From contig JADDMT010000132.1 in the NCBI GenBank assembly GCA_021401465.1, forward strand, positions 1 to 64,000: a stretch of 64,000 nucleotides of DNA, written 5' to 3'. Origin of the DNA: Teratosphaeria epicoccoides. Its lineage: Eukaryota > Ascomycota > Dothideomycetes > Mycosphaerellales > Teratosphaeriaceae. The translations under genes were made by a program, and so were the position numbers. Each line of letters starts with the position of its first letter. Positions within the stretch are counted from its first letter, which is position 1. Positions 22,860-35,619 of this stretch are shown here, in pieces. Under the pieces are notes generated by a model. The model saw only the letters and a list, made by a program, of their open reading frames with translations, had not been told where the DNA came from and did no database searches.

Positions 22860-24660
22860 CAGCTAGAATACTACTACTACGAAGTGCCTGCTAAAAGCAC
22901 TAGTTACGTGCAAAACACATCGATAGGTACACTAGCATTCTACGCGATCTACACACTAAAAGCCGAGTCGATAGTCCTTAGTTAATATACTAGACATAAG
23001 TAGTATAGGCACGCTAACCTCATCTCTACTAACAGCGAGTCGAGCCCTATATACATACTTCGACCCGTGGCAGTTAAAGCGCCCGCATGTGCTCGCGCGG
23101 CTATAGATGCCTATACGTAGTCCCCTGTTAAGACAGAGCCTAAATGTGTAATTAAAGTAGGTACGCCTATAGTCTCTATTACAGAGTTCTAACATCTTGC
23201 TTTAAGAGTGCTTATGCTAGAAGGTCTAGTAACAAGCCTACGCGCTTACAATTCGGCACCTAGTAGAGGGTAACTATAAGATATAAGCCTAAGTAGTGTT
23301 ACATTAGAGGTAGTTACTCTATAGTAGATCCTGCGTATATAGTAGTAAGATTCGTTCTACATGCGAGAGAATATCCTATACGTATTATTCTAAAGGCCTT
23401 CGAGCTACGTTTAAACTATAACAGCTATACTACTTTCGTGTTAACCCTAAGTAGTTGTCGACTTCTAGACTGTCCGCTACTAATAGTTTGACGATATCTT
23501 GTATAGTAGATGCTAAAAACTAACCTTACTTGCTCGTGTCTACAACGCCTCTGCTATCGCCAGGAATTTGAGTTGTAATTCCCTGCTACTACTAAAGAAG
23601 GCGCTCGTTTCCTAGAACATGTACTCCTTCGCTACTATTAACTACATAACTTAGCTAAGTAGGCTAAGCTGCTCTATCTGTTCTTCTAACGTAGCGTATA
23701 GGCGTAGGTAATTATTATGTCGAAGTATAAGGCCTACTTCGATCGTACCTATACTCTGCTACTATAGTGCCTTTAGTTTGTAAATTATGCCGCGCTAGGT
23801 CTTACGCATACTTATTGTTCGGGATATACCTATATTATGTCTGTTTAAATTGCAAATGTCAGGATTACTTAAAACACACGTTGTTTATACTCGTTAATCT
23901 CTTAGCTAACTTCAGATAAAAGATGTGGCAGACCCTTCCGCACTTTTTACACCTTATTGCCATAGCTGTAGCCGTCGTATATGCGACGCCGCATTGTCTA
24001 TCTTCTAGTCCGCTACGACACTATCTATAGCAGGCATGATCTAGACGCTAGGGTCCTAATAATTATAGCACTTAAGACATGCATATAGGAACAAGATCCT
24101 TAAGCCTATACGCGTAAGGCAACTGTTTCCCTGCCTGACATGTACTAACTTTGACTAGTATCTCTAGTAGGTAGTAGAGAATAGTCACATCCTAGGCAGA
24201 TTTAACAAGATAGCTAGGTTTACTAGGCTAGATTGCAGGTCAAAAGATAAGGCTATGATTATAGAGGACTTCGTGACTACTAATCCTATTGTCAAAGGCT
24301 ACTAAGACAACCCTTAGTTACTTATATTAACTGTGAACAAAATTGAGAGTAGCGTAACTCTTATACCTGCTAACGCTATCATGATACTAGATGATAACTT
24401 CAAATAGTAGTTAACTAGGCAAGCCTGTAGCAGGGTTAGTTACACTAGATTAATGTAGTTAGCGTGATTTACAGAGGCAATGAGATTTTACTAGGTTATG
24501 CCATAGAGGTAATTCAGAGAATAGACTATAAACTATTAGCAGACTAGTGACGACTTCATTAATATCATGCGCAAGGATTAGGGCAAGTAGAGAGGCATAG
24601 GATTATGCGGGCTACGTAGGCTAGCGTAAGATAACAGATTAATTAGGGTTTAACTATAAT
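22860..24660 (+). pseudogene. SNF2-type helicase-like remnant (C-terminal helicase half best preserved)
   Basis: Plus-strand coding remnant. From about 23,900 to 24,500 one frame reads continuously apart from RIP-type stops. It contains a segment resembling SNF2 helicase motifs V and VI: an Arg-Ser-Lys-Asp-Lys-Ala stretch, an Ile-Glu-Asp-Phe block, Leu-Leu-Ile-Leu-Thr-Val-Asn-Lys, then Ala-Asn-Ala-Ile-Met-Ile-Leu-Asp-Asp followed by an Arg-Gln-Ala-Cys-Ser-Arg-Val stretch (the usual form is Gln-Ala-x-x-Arg-x-x-Arg). A Cys-His-Ser-Cys pair precedes it. The N-terminal ATPase half between 22,860 and 23,880 is only faintly coding and its Walker motifs were not found. The family call rests on motif resemblance read by eye. 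Confidence 0.5.
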
Positions 24661-25449
24661 CTTATGATAGAGTAATGCTAGTAGTCATACGCAAGTAGTA
24701 TCGTTTCAGATAGCGACTACATAAGCGCCTTATCTGATAGAGTATATGCATAATACTAATCATCTTGTCCGTTCGTATGTACTCGACGACTACTAAATGC
24801 TAGTAGTATACTAGTAGTATGTCTACTACTACTACGTCAAGGTCCGACCTATAGATCGCTACTACACGTTTTAAACCCTTATAATCGACAGACAACGGCT
24901 GCTAGTAGTATACTAGCGGCACTCCTACTACGTCTACGCTACACATCTAAGCCGCTAGTAATAGAGAGTATGACTCTATGCAAATGAATACTATACACTT
25001 TAGATTTATATATGAGACTACTTAAAATTTAGGATTCCTAGCTAAAATAGCGCTCGTACTACCTGCGATCAACAGAATGAGTTAACTAATAATAAATGCC
25101 GCTAGTATACTACTAGCACATCTATTTTCGTCTACTCTAGGCCCTCCTTTACTACTACACTCTAATAACACTTGATTCTTCTATTAACCTAAATACTAAC
25201 CCTAACTACGCAAAGCTAGCTAACATAATAAACCGTCCGAGCGGCAATTAGCTACCCGCATAGCACGCGCACCTTTATAGTAAGTATCGACACAACTAAG
25301 GGCTTAGGGGTTAGGTGTTTATAGTGATTAACGCGTCTATAAGCGCCGTAGCCTTTATAACATACTACATTAACAATAGCTTCATAGCGCATACTATACT
25401 ACATAGGCTATAGCAAGGCATTAAAAGGTCATAGTAGTTATGCCTAGCA
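24661..25449. repeat. Motif-rich spacer before the transposase
   Basis: No coding frame is recognised. Three palindromic motif groups of the GCTAGTAGTATAC type lie at 24,796-24,827, 24,901-24,922 and 25,099-25,120, the last reading GCCGCTAGTATACTACTAGC. Confidence 0.4.
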
Positions 25450-27905
25450 TGTTCCTACCTGCATGGCGGCAAAGTTTTAGCACTTCATTAATCAGAGTAA
25501 TATAGATCTTAGACTCGACGAGAAATACGCGTCAGATTCGAACATCTCCTTAGACTCGAACGACAGAGTCAAAACTTAATTAGCAGACGATGTCCTTGCC
25601 TATTAGGAGGGGACATTAGTCGACGACGCTACGGGAGTAGATAGGTAGTATGTTGCAAACGAGGAACTAGTCATAGTCGTCAAGCCTGTGTTTAATGAGG
25701 CTTACATGCAAGAGAAGGAGATAGTAGCGACAGCTAGGGTAATCGACAATAACAGTAGTAACATCGACGCGCTTAGTCTCTACGACGACCTAGTAGCATT
25801 CACAAGAGACGCTACATCTCTAGATGGACAATATAGAGACACAAATAGTAGCTAAGCAGGTAGGCTACATGGCATCATAAGCAAGCATAGCTTAGCTTTA
25901 ATCTATATACGCGCTAGTAGGCTGTTATCTGCTAGATACGAGTAAATATACAAGTAGACACCTTTTAGCGTCAGTAGTCTCATAGCGGGCAGGCTAATTA
26001 AAGTGTACGTTAAGCTGCAATCCTACTAAGTTAGTAATAACCTTAACTAGGTCTAACGAACAGACAGATAAGGAACTTAACAAATAGGGCCATGCCTTCT
26101 TCTAAAGTAATGTAGATATAGCATTCGCATACTAGCTCTTACACGAAGGCATTTCGAGTAACGCCATCGATCGGTTATTCAAGAATCCCTAGCTACAGAA
26201 GATCCACGAACTGCTTAGCTTTTAGTTAGGCGTAGAGCTTAAGGACAAGATCTAAGAAGTAAGTGCCTACTAACTACTATTCATTACAAAGTAGAGTATT
26301 ACGAACATCGAATTAGAATCTCTATAGTCGACCTCTAGTGTAAAGATAGTGCCTCTAAGGCACTAGAAAGTCGAAGACGTTATGCGCTTTCTTATAGGGC
26401 ACAAGGGTTTCAGGAATGATCTTATGTACGCGCCTTATCGCCTCGAGACTCTAGATGACCCGCCTAGGCAGATATATTAGGACATAGCCTCTGCAGACTA
26501 GTAGTAGGACAAACAGAAAGAGCTTAGAATAGACGGAGTAACAATCGTGCTACTAATTCTTGCTAGTAACAAGACACAGGTTACTAATTATCAAGGTAAC
26601 CTGATCGCATAGCTAGTATACTTAACAATTAGCAACCTGCCTAGATTAGTTTGTAACTCTAACCATCGACTAGGCAGCGTGCTCCTAGCGATGCTACTAG
26701 TAGTTAAAGGCGGAAAAGGAAGCATTAGGGACAAGCTATACTATTACTACATGAAGACAATGTTCGACCCTATTACTAAGCTCGCTATAGGCGAGGGCCT
26801 CGACGTCTTATGTGCGGATAGTAAGACACAGCGATGTTTCCTAAATACTGCGGTATACATAAGCGACTACTAAGAACAGGTAATAATTACAGGCATGAAG
26901 AATAACCGCTACTACATGATATGTATAATCGATCTAGAAAAATGCGAAGACCTCGAAGTAGTTATGCTATAGCGGACACATAAGGACACGTAAATACAAA
27001 TTATGCTCTAGTAAGTAGCGAAGAAGGACTAGGGTAGCTACGTGCACGACATACTAAACTTTGCATTTAGGCACCCTAGCCTAAATATCTATAAGACGCT
27101 AATAGTAGACATGCTCTACTAACTCTTCAAGGGCGTATTAATGTACGTCATAGATTAGACGCGAGATTTGCTTGAGAGTTAACTACCTCTGTCTTCGAAG
27201 CGAGCTAGAGCGGTACTCCTATAAGCCGAGGGTTAGCATAAAGTAGCAAGAAAGAGTAATAAAGGCAAGACTATTGTAGATTATTAACTAGATGTCATTA
27301 TCGACTGTCGTTTTACGGCGGTACCTACATTTAGGAACCTCTAGGTGTTTAGCTAGATGTCCGCGGTAAGCTAATAGACAGGCTAGGAATAGAAGAGTAT
27401 GCTACGACAGTTGCTCCTAGTCTTCGTGCTACTATTAGAAGAGGCTAAGGCATATAGCGCTATCTAGTTCTTACGGGTAATAGTAGACTTCTCTTAGTTA
27501 GCGCAATATCCTTTACATGATAGCGAAACGCTCCGGTTTATAGTCCTTACCCTGTTCTGATATAACTAGTATAAAGAAGAGTTTAGGGAGTACCGTATAA
27601 GCAAAGGAGAGCTAAGAAAGGAGAAAGCGTAGACAGAGTAAGCAGAGGAGCCTAAGATAGTAGACAATATGTGTAAACTATAAGGGCACTTCAATTTTCC
27701 TAAGTTTTATGCCCTTACATACTACGTAGACATAATACGGCTCTTTAGTAACACGCTAGACCTCGACACTAGCTACTTCAAACACAAGCATGTTAAATAC
27801 ATTAAGAAGCTATTTAAATTAACTAACAAGAAGAATAGATAGGAGGACTAAATTATGGAGTACTTCTAGCGAAAGAATTACTATGCTTACATTCTTTAAT
27901 ACTAG
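25450..27905 (+). pseudogene. Plavaka-type transposase remnant (CACTA/EnSpm-related)
   Basis: Plus-strand remnant read mainly in one frame with TAG/TAA at likely Trp/Gln codons. An acidic N-terminal part (about 25,500-25,850) precedes the transposase core. Recognisable core segments, in order: Asp-Leu-Met-Tyr-Ala-Pro-Tyr near 26,420; an Ile-Leu-Ala-Ser-Asn-Lys-Thr-Gln-Val-Thr block with Tyr-Leu-Thr-Ile-x-Asn downstream (26,545-26,640); a Met-Leu-Tyr-x-Leu-Phe-Lys-Gly-Val block near 27,110-27,140 (the family's Leu-His-x-Leu-His-Lys-Gly); and a Met-Ser-Ala-Val-Ser-x-Trp-Thr-Gly block at about 27,355-27,390. The order and spacing match fungal Plavaka transposases. The block 26,679-26,873 is open for 64 codons. 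It is pseudogenised by RIP. Confidence 0.78.
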
Positions 27906-28179
27906 CCTAACGTTCTAGTAGCAGACTAAGGCTAAACGTTAAGAGGCTTAGGAGCGCAAAGTGCCTTGACTAACAGAGCAGAAGGATGTCGAAGCCTTCC
28001 TTAGCTAGCGAAGGCTAAGATCTAGCTAATCGTTACTAGGTAGAGACATATAGAGGACAGTTAGTAATGTAGTAGCACACATAGGGCTAGAGGTAGGGCC
28101 TTACTTCTGTCATGCTACTATAGTATTTGTTAGAGAGTACTAGGCGTTGTCTAATATAACATCGACGTTAAATACAATG

Positions 28180-29010
28180 CGTCTTAATCCTAACAGGATC
28201 AAGGGAAGACCGGATTAGGTCGACAATTTAGAGGTATCTTTCTATGCTAGTATGTAGTGCTAGAAGATGCATCATAAGGATCCTAACGATCTATCTGCAA
28301 CTAAGCTAGACGTCGTTAGATGTACACTAAACTAGTAAGGAATCTAGGATAATCACTGTAATGACTAGCTCTAGGTCTAGGAGTACGAAGTACTACTAGT
28401 TACAGATAAGACTACTAGCGTTAATAGACAAATTAACCTAGTAGTTACCTTCGAGGGCTAGCTACCTACTCGCCTGTTATATGTCGTAACCTTCTGAGAC
28501 AAGAAATTGCGCGTCATAGTAGACAGCTATAACTACATAATACTAGCACATAATAAACGTCTAACCTATACAGGTATGTTCGTAGACCTATTCTAGCCGA
28601 AGGATCTAGCTAGAAGAGCAGACAATGTTCATAGCATAACAGTGATTATAGCGATACGTTCTAGCCTATAGGAAGGTACTCTGTAAGGTCGCCGCATCTA
28701 AGGGCTTACTACTGTCTACTATAGCATCTATGTTATGCTAACAGACAAATATAATACCTTCGGCTAATGTGACATGTACATTAATAACACTGCTAACTTT
28801 AAGACCTATAACTTCATATATAATGCAGACTAGGAGGAACAAGAGTCTAGGGTAGCAACTAAACACAAGCTACATTGCCTAAATACAGCTAAGGAGCGTA
28901 ATATTACGGCTACTAGTAAGGAAGGGCCGCTATCGCTTAAGCGTGGCGTCGCTAGTAGCTCTACTTAGGACTAATCGAGGAGAAACAAACGCAAACAATC
29001 GTGACATACA
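28180..29010 (+). pseudogene. Unidentified coding remnant downstream of the transposase
   Basis: A plus-strand frame reading about 270 codons with RIP-type stops and a basic C-terminus rich in Lys/Arg/Ser, ending near 29,003. No family is recognised. It may be the 3' end of the Plavaka-type gene or a separate transposon gene. Copy B inserted about 100 bp downstream. Confidence 0.4.
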
Positions 29011-29110
29011 TAACAAATGCTATACTAGTAAGCTTAATAAAGGTAGCATGCTATAAGCCCTAGTATAAGCAATACTTCTGTAACTAGCGCTACTAGTTTG
29101 ACTAACTAGA

Positions 29111-29580
29111 TGTCATAAGGGTAGGTGCCGATAGCGGGAAGGTAACTAGGTATTAGACTCGTAGAGCTATAAAGAACATCGACAATAGCAGTTAACCTTG
29201 TAACTGACTATCCCCTAGGGAAAGGGAATTAAATTAAGCACGAAGCTCCTAACTGCCTGTCCTAGAGCTATCCCTATATACTAGAGAGACAGAGCAGCTC
29301 TGTTAGATCTGTCGACAGACCTAATAGATCCGTGTCTGTAGATCTGTAGACTAACCTTACAGATCTAAGGGTCTGTTATCCTATGACAGATCCCTTCTCC
29401 CTTGTAGGCCTATAGATCTGTAGACTAACCCTACAGATCAGGGGATCTGTCCTTACGTGACAGATCCTTTCTCCTATAACTATGCCTATAACTCATAGTA
29501 CTCCTATAACTATACTATAACTCATAGCACTTAGGACCCTTATGATCCTGTAACCTATAGTACTCCTAACACTCATGATA
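29111..29580 (-). repeat. 3' LTR of family-1 copy B
   Basis: 470 bp, TGTCATAAGGG to CTCATGATA; the last dinucleotides show a RIP-type C-to-T relative to its partner at 35,620-36,089. Confidence 0.93.
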
Positions 29581-29660
29581 CTATCCCCCTCTTAGCCTAG
29601 CTTGTCCCTAAGCTACCTTATTAGTGCGGGGTTTCTCTTGTCATTTCCTTTTATGCTGTG

Positions 29661-30293
29661 ATGTCTTCTCTTTCTACATTACTACCTTGTGTTATCCTAG
29701 ACACTAACGCCCCTTTAACGTAGAAACGCAAATGCCGCGCGAATCGAATCTATCGTTAGGGCTAGGACAGCATGAAGTCCTGTACTTAGTGTCAAGAGTT
29801 AAAGCTCGTTTTTTAGGTACATATTTCCTTAGGAAAATGTTTGTAATGTTACTTTAGTAACTGTCGAAGTTGCGACGCGAAGGTAACAGAGGTCGAATAG
29901 AAGAAGTTAGGTAATTAGCGGAAAAGACTAATTGCTAATCTCGATCGTGCGAAGGCGGTCCTAGCCGAGGCTTTGCAGAAGATAATAGAGGCGCATGCAA
30001 AGGAGATGCGTCTTTGAAAACAGTTAGACATAGTCGACTAGGAGGTAGAGGATAGTCGCGCTCTCGAGGAGCGTGAGATCAGGGAGGATGAGGCCGAGGA
30101 ACAGGCTCTCTCGCAGGCTAGGTTCCTTCTTAACCTAGATCCTTCAGCAGGTCTCGCTCTTAGTCCTACGACATAGAGCGTAATAGAGGGTTTCACTAAC
30201 GCCTCATATTAGGGTTTCCTAGATGGCGTGATAGCCGAGCCGACTGATAGCGTCCCGCAGGAGTCTAGTCGTGGCTTAGGATCTTCTTCCTAG
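29661..30293 (+). pseudogene. Antisense ORF of family 1, copy B (Zn2Cys6-like protein)
   Basis: 633 bp frame on plus, ATG at 29,661 and TAG at 30,291-30,293, antisense to pol and positioned between the 3' LTR and the chromodomain. It shows C41-x2-C44, C60-x2-C63, C68 and C71; position 51 reads Phe where copies A and E keep Cys. From about residue 72 the sequence is Lys/Glu/Ala-rich with regular hydrophobic spacing, then an acidic Glu/Asp stretch, then a Ser/Thr/Pro-containing tail ending Ser-Ser-Ser. Internal stops are all TAG, TAA or TGA explicable by C-to-T or G-to-A. Equal length in all three copies, and no net frameshift despite heavy mutation, argue that it was a real gene when the family was active. 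Confidence 0.7.
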
Positions 30294-33200
30294 GTTCGTT
30301 CCTTTCTCGAAACTCCGTATCTTTTGCTAACAGTTTCGCAGATGTTCTAGGGGTTCCTAGGTGTTCTCGGTACTCCTATATCCTTCCCATTTTACTAAGT
30401 ACTCTTGCTGTCCGTCCCGCTAGCGAGTGTCGACAATCTTCTTAACAGAGTACTCGGGTTCTTCTACTTTAGGGTCGAGTAGTAAGGGTTCCGTTTGCAG
30501 TGTAGCGTCTAGCGCTACTTGTTCTAGCAGAGAGACATAGAACACAGGGTATATTCTTATCTGCTTAGGTAGCTATAACTTAAAATTAACTAGTCCTTTC
30601 TTGGCCTTGATCCTGAATAGTCCTAGTTTTATAGCGTCTAGTTTTTTACTCGGCTTGTCTGATTTGATGTAACAGCAGAGGAGATATACCTTGTCCCCCT
30701 CCTTTAGAATTAGTCCCTTAATTCTCTTACGATTCGCGTACTATGCTATGTTCTACTAATAGAACTACAGGTCGAGTCATACTTCTGTTTGTAGTCAGCG
30801 TAGATGTTCTACTCGTCTAAGTACTACTAGGTTCGGATTACTAGCTAAGACATCCGGGATGTCTTCTATAGCTAATCCATATGCTATCTAAAAAGGCGAG
30901 AGTCCTGTCGACTCTGCTAGCGTACTATTATACGCGAGCTATGCTATTAGCAACAACTCTACCTAGTTGTTCTAGTCCCTATTCACATAGGATCAAAGGT
31001 ACTGTTCTAACGTCTAATTTAGACGTTCTGTCTGTCTATCTGTCTAAGGGTAGAAGGAAGTACTTAGTCGATGTTTGACCTAGAATTGTCTCATTAGGGC
31101 TCTCTAGAAGTTAGAGGTAAACATGGATCCTCGATCCGTTACTAGGTCCTGTAGCATGCCATGTAGTGCTACTACCTATTTAATGAAGACATGCGCGACA
31201 TCTTTAGTCTTAAAGTCTTTGTAGTAAGGGATAAACTTCCTAAACTTAGTGAATTAGTTAACTACTACCATGATCCTGTCGAAGAACTCATTCGTAGCTA
31301 GTTCTCTCAACTAAGGTAGTTTAACGATGAAATCCATGGCGAGCAATTCCTATAGCCGTTAAGGTACCTTAAGTAGTCGTAGTAGCCTATATGGTTTGTA
31401 ACAGTTATGCTTACTTCGTTAGCAAGTTACACATTAACAGACGTAGTCCTCGATTGCCTTGCTCATCCTAGGGAAGTAATATTCTTGTTAGAGAATTTGA
31501 TTCATTTTAGACACTCCTAGGTGTCCTGCCTAAGGTACGTCATGTCGGAGTCGTAGTAGCTCTAATTGTAAAGACGTTAGCATGTATACTAATCCTTGAA
31601 ACAGAAGGATTCTGTCTTTGTCTTCCTAATCCTCCTGTCCATTAATGTCGTCGCGGACAGCGAGTGCAGTTAGGTCGTAGACTAGCGCGTTCTTCAGGTC
31701 GTCCTGAAATTCACTAGTCTATGTGACAGTCATGGCCGCGAGTTAGTTAACTCCTAGCGTGCCATCGCTATTTTCCTAGAGAATAGCGTGTTTCTCCTGC
31801 TTCACGCCCTTCATGTAGTCAGTCTGGCGGCTAAGTGCATCAGCGCGTGCGTTATTAGTCCCTTTGTAATAGACAATCTTGTAGTTAAAACTAGAGAGCT
31901 CCTTACTCTACCGAACCTGTCGTTAGTTTAACTCTTTCGTCGTTGTGAAGTATCGCAAGTTTTCATGGTCTGTGTAGACCGTGACCTAGTACTTAGGACC
32001 TTCTAAGTAGACTCGCTAGGCCTTGTAGGCATCTACTATAGCTAGAAGTTCTTTATTATAGACGTCGTATTAGAGTTTAGGTCTAGACAATTTCCTCGAG
32101 TAGTAGGCGACTAGCTGTAGTTGTCTACTCGGTCCTAGTTAACTTAAGCATGCCCTGAGTGCTATGTCAGAGGCATCTGTTTCGACTGTAATAGGCTTAT
32201 CTAGGTCGAATACAAGTAAGATTAGCTAATCTGTGAATTGTCGCTTAAGTTCCTTAAAGGCATCCTGTTAGGCGTCGTCCTACATGAATAGCATATCCTT
32301 CGTAGTAAGAGTCATAAGTAGTGCCGTAATCTTCGAATAGTTTGCTACAAATCTTCGGTAGAAGTTAGCGAACCTAAGGAAGGACTATACTTCCTTAACA
32401 TTAGTTAGCGTAGGCTACTCTTTTACGACTTAGACTTTCTTAGTATCTATCTTGATTCTATTCTATACTACTACGTAGCTAAGGAATTATACTTCCTGCT
32501 TATGAAACTCGCTCTTCTAAGGCTTGACCTTTAACCGGTAATCCTAGAGTTTCTGAAGTACCTTGCGTACGTAAGTCCTATGTTCTTCGATTATCCGGGA
32601 GTAGACAAGGATGTCGTCTAGGTACATAACTACAAAGACGTCGAGGTACTCTCGTAGCACGTTATTAATAAATGCCTACTATGTAGCTAGGGCATTTGTT
32701 AACCTAAATGGCATGACTATATACTTATAGTGTCTAAACCTAGTTTAGAACGTAGTCTTCTATTCTTCGCCTTCCTTAATTCGAATTCGGTCATACACTC
32801 TAGGTATGTCGAACTTCGAGAACTACATTGCTCCTTGTAGGCAGTCCTGCAATTCCAAGAGCAAAGGAAGCGGATAACTATTCTTTATTGTGATGTCATT
32901 TAATCTACAATAATCTACGCAGAGTCGCTAGTCATCTTCTTCCTTAGGCACAAACAGGATTAGATATCTGGCTAGGGACTACGACTTACGGATAAAGCCT
33001 TTCTAGAGGTTATCTTCAAGGTATTTCCGGAGAATCTCTAGTTTCGCTGCTAATAATAGGCGAACTAATTGCTTCGTTAGTGTCTTGCTAGGGAGTAAGG
33101 GTATCCTATAGTCCTACTCCTAGTGTTCTAGCAGAGCTTCTTAGTCGGGTTCTTCCTCGAAAAGAGTAGCGAACTCTTTATACTTATCAGGAACTATGAA

Positions 33201-35600
33201 TTCGACCCTGACTTCCGTTTGCGTTGCTTTGACCTATAGGACATGCACTTCCTGTTCTAGATCCTTGATAATAGCTACTATCTCGCTTAAAGTCATAGCA
33301 CATATTTCGATCTTGCCTAGTACGTCGTGCACTACAGGTAGAGGTATCGATCTTGAGAGTTCCGGGAACTAGATCCTCTTATTCTTCTAGTTAATATAGG
33401 GGTTAGCGTTTCTTAGCCATAGTAACCCTAGTACTACATCTGAGCCTAGTAACTCTGTGATGTCGAACTAGAGCATCTCTTAGTAGCGTCCTATCCGCAG
33501 AGGTATCATCTCGGTCTCTTCGTTAACTACTCCTTAGTTGTACGTAACTAGCTTTCTATTAATCGCTTGTAGCGAGAAAGCATTTGTCTTCGCCTGTAGC
33601 TTTATCCTAGCTGTCCTGGCGAACTTGGGCGTCATGAAGATTCTAGTACATCCTGAATCTATTAAGGCCCTAGCTAGCGTCTCGTCGATGTGTACCTATA
33701 CTCTAAGGTTGTCCGCGTATCTAGCGCTAATCGCGGCACATCGTTGTAGCCCTGTCTAGTCTGTCCGTAGGTCTAATTCTAGCGGACCTCGTCGTTTCCC
33801 AAATAACTGTCTTCACGGACTAGTTTAGGGATCATGCGGTCTCGGCTTCTTCTCTAAGCGTTACTATTCTCTGGCCTAAGAGGTCGTTCTCGCTCTTGGC
33901 CTCGCTGTTCCTACGCGTTTCTTGCGTACTCTATCTTTAAGTAATAGACTTGGAGTCGTAGCACTCGTAGAATCTAAATACCTTTGTAGGTTAGGTAGCC
34001 TCCCTAGGGCGTGAACTCTACCCTAAACGGTACAATTTCTTGGACAACTTTCTAATGCGCGTGAGGTTAAGCTACAACCGGTAGTCCCCTTAGGTGTCGT
34101 CGCATATAGTCGGCTAGTTCGTCATACTAAAGCTAGTCGACATGTTATACTCTATTAATCTATGGGCAAGCCTAAGCCTACTAGTTCTGTATGATTCGGA
34201 TAATATCGAGTCTAATGTCATGCGGCGGCATAGCCTATCGCTCTATGCTCTTGTCATCCTCAGAATCAGGAATGACAGCTTCGACAATCTCGTAGTTGTC
34301 GTCCGAACCTTATTCTTCTTCTGCTAGCTCCTGTTGCCTTAGGACTATTGTAATAGAAGGTGTACCCCTTAGCGCACAGATCGACTGTGCCTTGTTTCGG
34401 CTAGGGTACTATCCGGAACCATCTTTATCACTCATGTGAATTCGACAATCGTCGTCATAGCACGCAGTCTAAGTAAGTGCGGCATAGTCTAGTTCTCGAG
34501 TAGCAGCGGCCTTTTACTAAGGCGCCGTTCTTGTCGCGCGAGCCTGCTCTATCCTAGGTAGTTCCTGTCGTTGCTTCTTAGCAAAGCACTCGCGGGCAAA
34601 GTGTCCTTTCTTTCTACAGTTATAGCACTCGAGATTACTCTTGTCGAATAGCTTCTTCAGACTATTCTAGGGAGGAGAGCCCTTCCGCGGCTTTCCTTAG
34701 GGTCTATTCCTTAGACGCCCCTTAGTCGCATCTAACTCTATAGGTTAGAGACTGTAGTAATCGCTTCGCCATTTTAGTGCTAATCGTTAGACCTTATAGT
34801 TAGCCTGTGCCGGCTTGCGATTTCCATGTTGTCGTTCTTGCTGTCGTTCCTAGATGCGATTATCGATTCTAATCGCGAGATCGCTTATTTCCTTGAATGT
34901 CGTTAGCTAATCTCCTTAGGCAATTTCGTCTTTAACTGTCTCCTTTAGTCCCTAGTAGAACTAAGCGGCTAAAGCATTATCATTCTAGTCGACTTAAGCA
35001 GAGAGGGTCTAAAAGTCCGCGTACTACTTAATAGCGGAACCCTTCTGCTAGATTCCTAGGAGAGCTCTCTTGGCCTCTTGTTACTTATTACCGAGCCTAA
35101 AAGCTTCGCGTAACGCCTTAAACAAAGACTTGTCTAAGTTGAGAATCTCCCTAGTTGTCGTCTTCCTAGCTGCGACGTTACTAATGTGATCTAGATAATC
35201 TGTCAGATGAGGCTAGATAAACTCGAACGCTAGTCCCTTCAGGTAAGAGACAATGTACATCATTCGCTTATGATATGTTATAAACTATTCTGTATCTACG
35301 TTAAATGCTAACTAGCATTATAGGATAAACATCTCGACTTAAGATCGTTGTCCTATAAACTCTATAGGGCTTCCTATCTTGAAGCCATTGTTACCGTGTC
35401 TATTCCTAGTCGTTAAACCTGCGACGGATGCTAGAGCTATCTCGCTAAGGTGAATAGATTCGAGCTACTACATAATTTAAGGTATAGCGGTAACTTGTTC
35501 TCGTAGTGTTAGTTAATTGTCGCTAGAAGTAGAACTAACAGCTAAAGAACTACTTAACATAGGCGTATGTTAAGCGCTTAACGAGTCCCCTGATGCTTCC
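30294..35600 (-). pseudogene. Family-1 copy B gag-pol
   Basis: Minus-strand polyprotein remnant. Gag lies at the right: a conserved capsid-like helical region at about 35,420-34,850, then zinc knuckle CYNCRKKGHFAREC at 34,586-34,627. The protease Asp-Ser-Gly-Cys-Thr motif is near 33,648-33,662 and the reverse-transcriptase Tyr-Leu-Asp-Asp at about 32,601-32,630. The RNase H Thr-Asp-His-Glu-Asn-Leu-Arg-Tyr-Phe block is near 31,948-31,978, the integrase His-His-Cys-Cys and catalytic Asp/Asp/Glu regions run between about 31,530 and 30,930, and the chromodomain is near 30,350-30,480 (Tyr-Leu-Val-Lys-Trp-Glu-Gly-Tyr retained). Whether gag and pol were one frame cannot be told. It is inactivated by RIP-type stops. 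Confidence 0.9.
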
Positions 35601-35619
35601 TTAGAAGTAGTGCTCAAAA

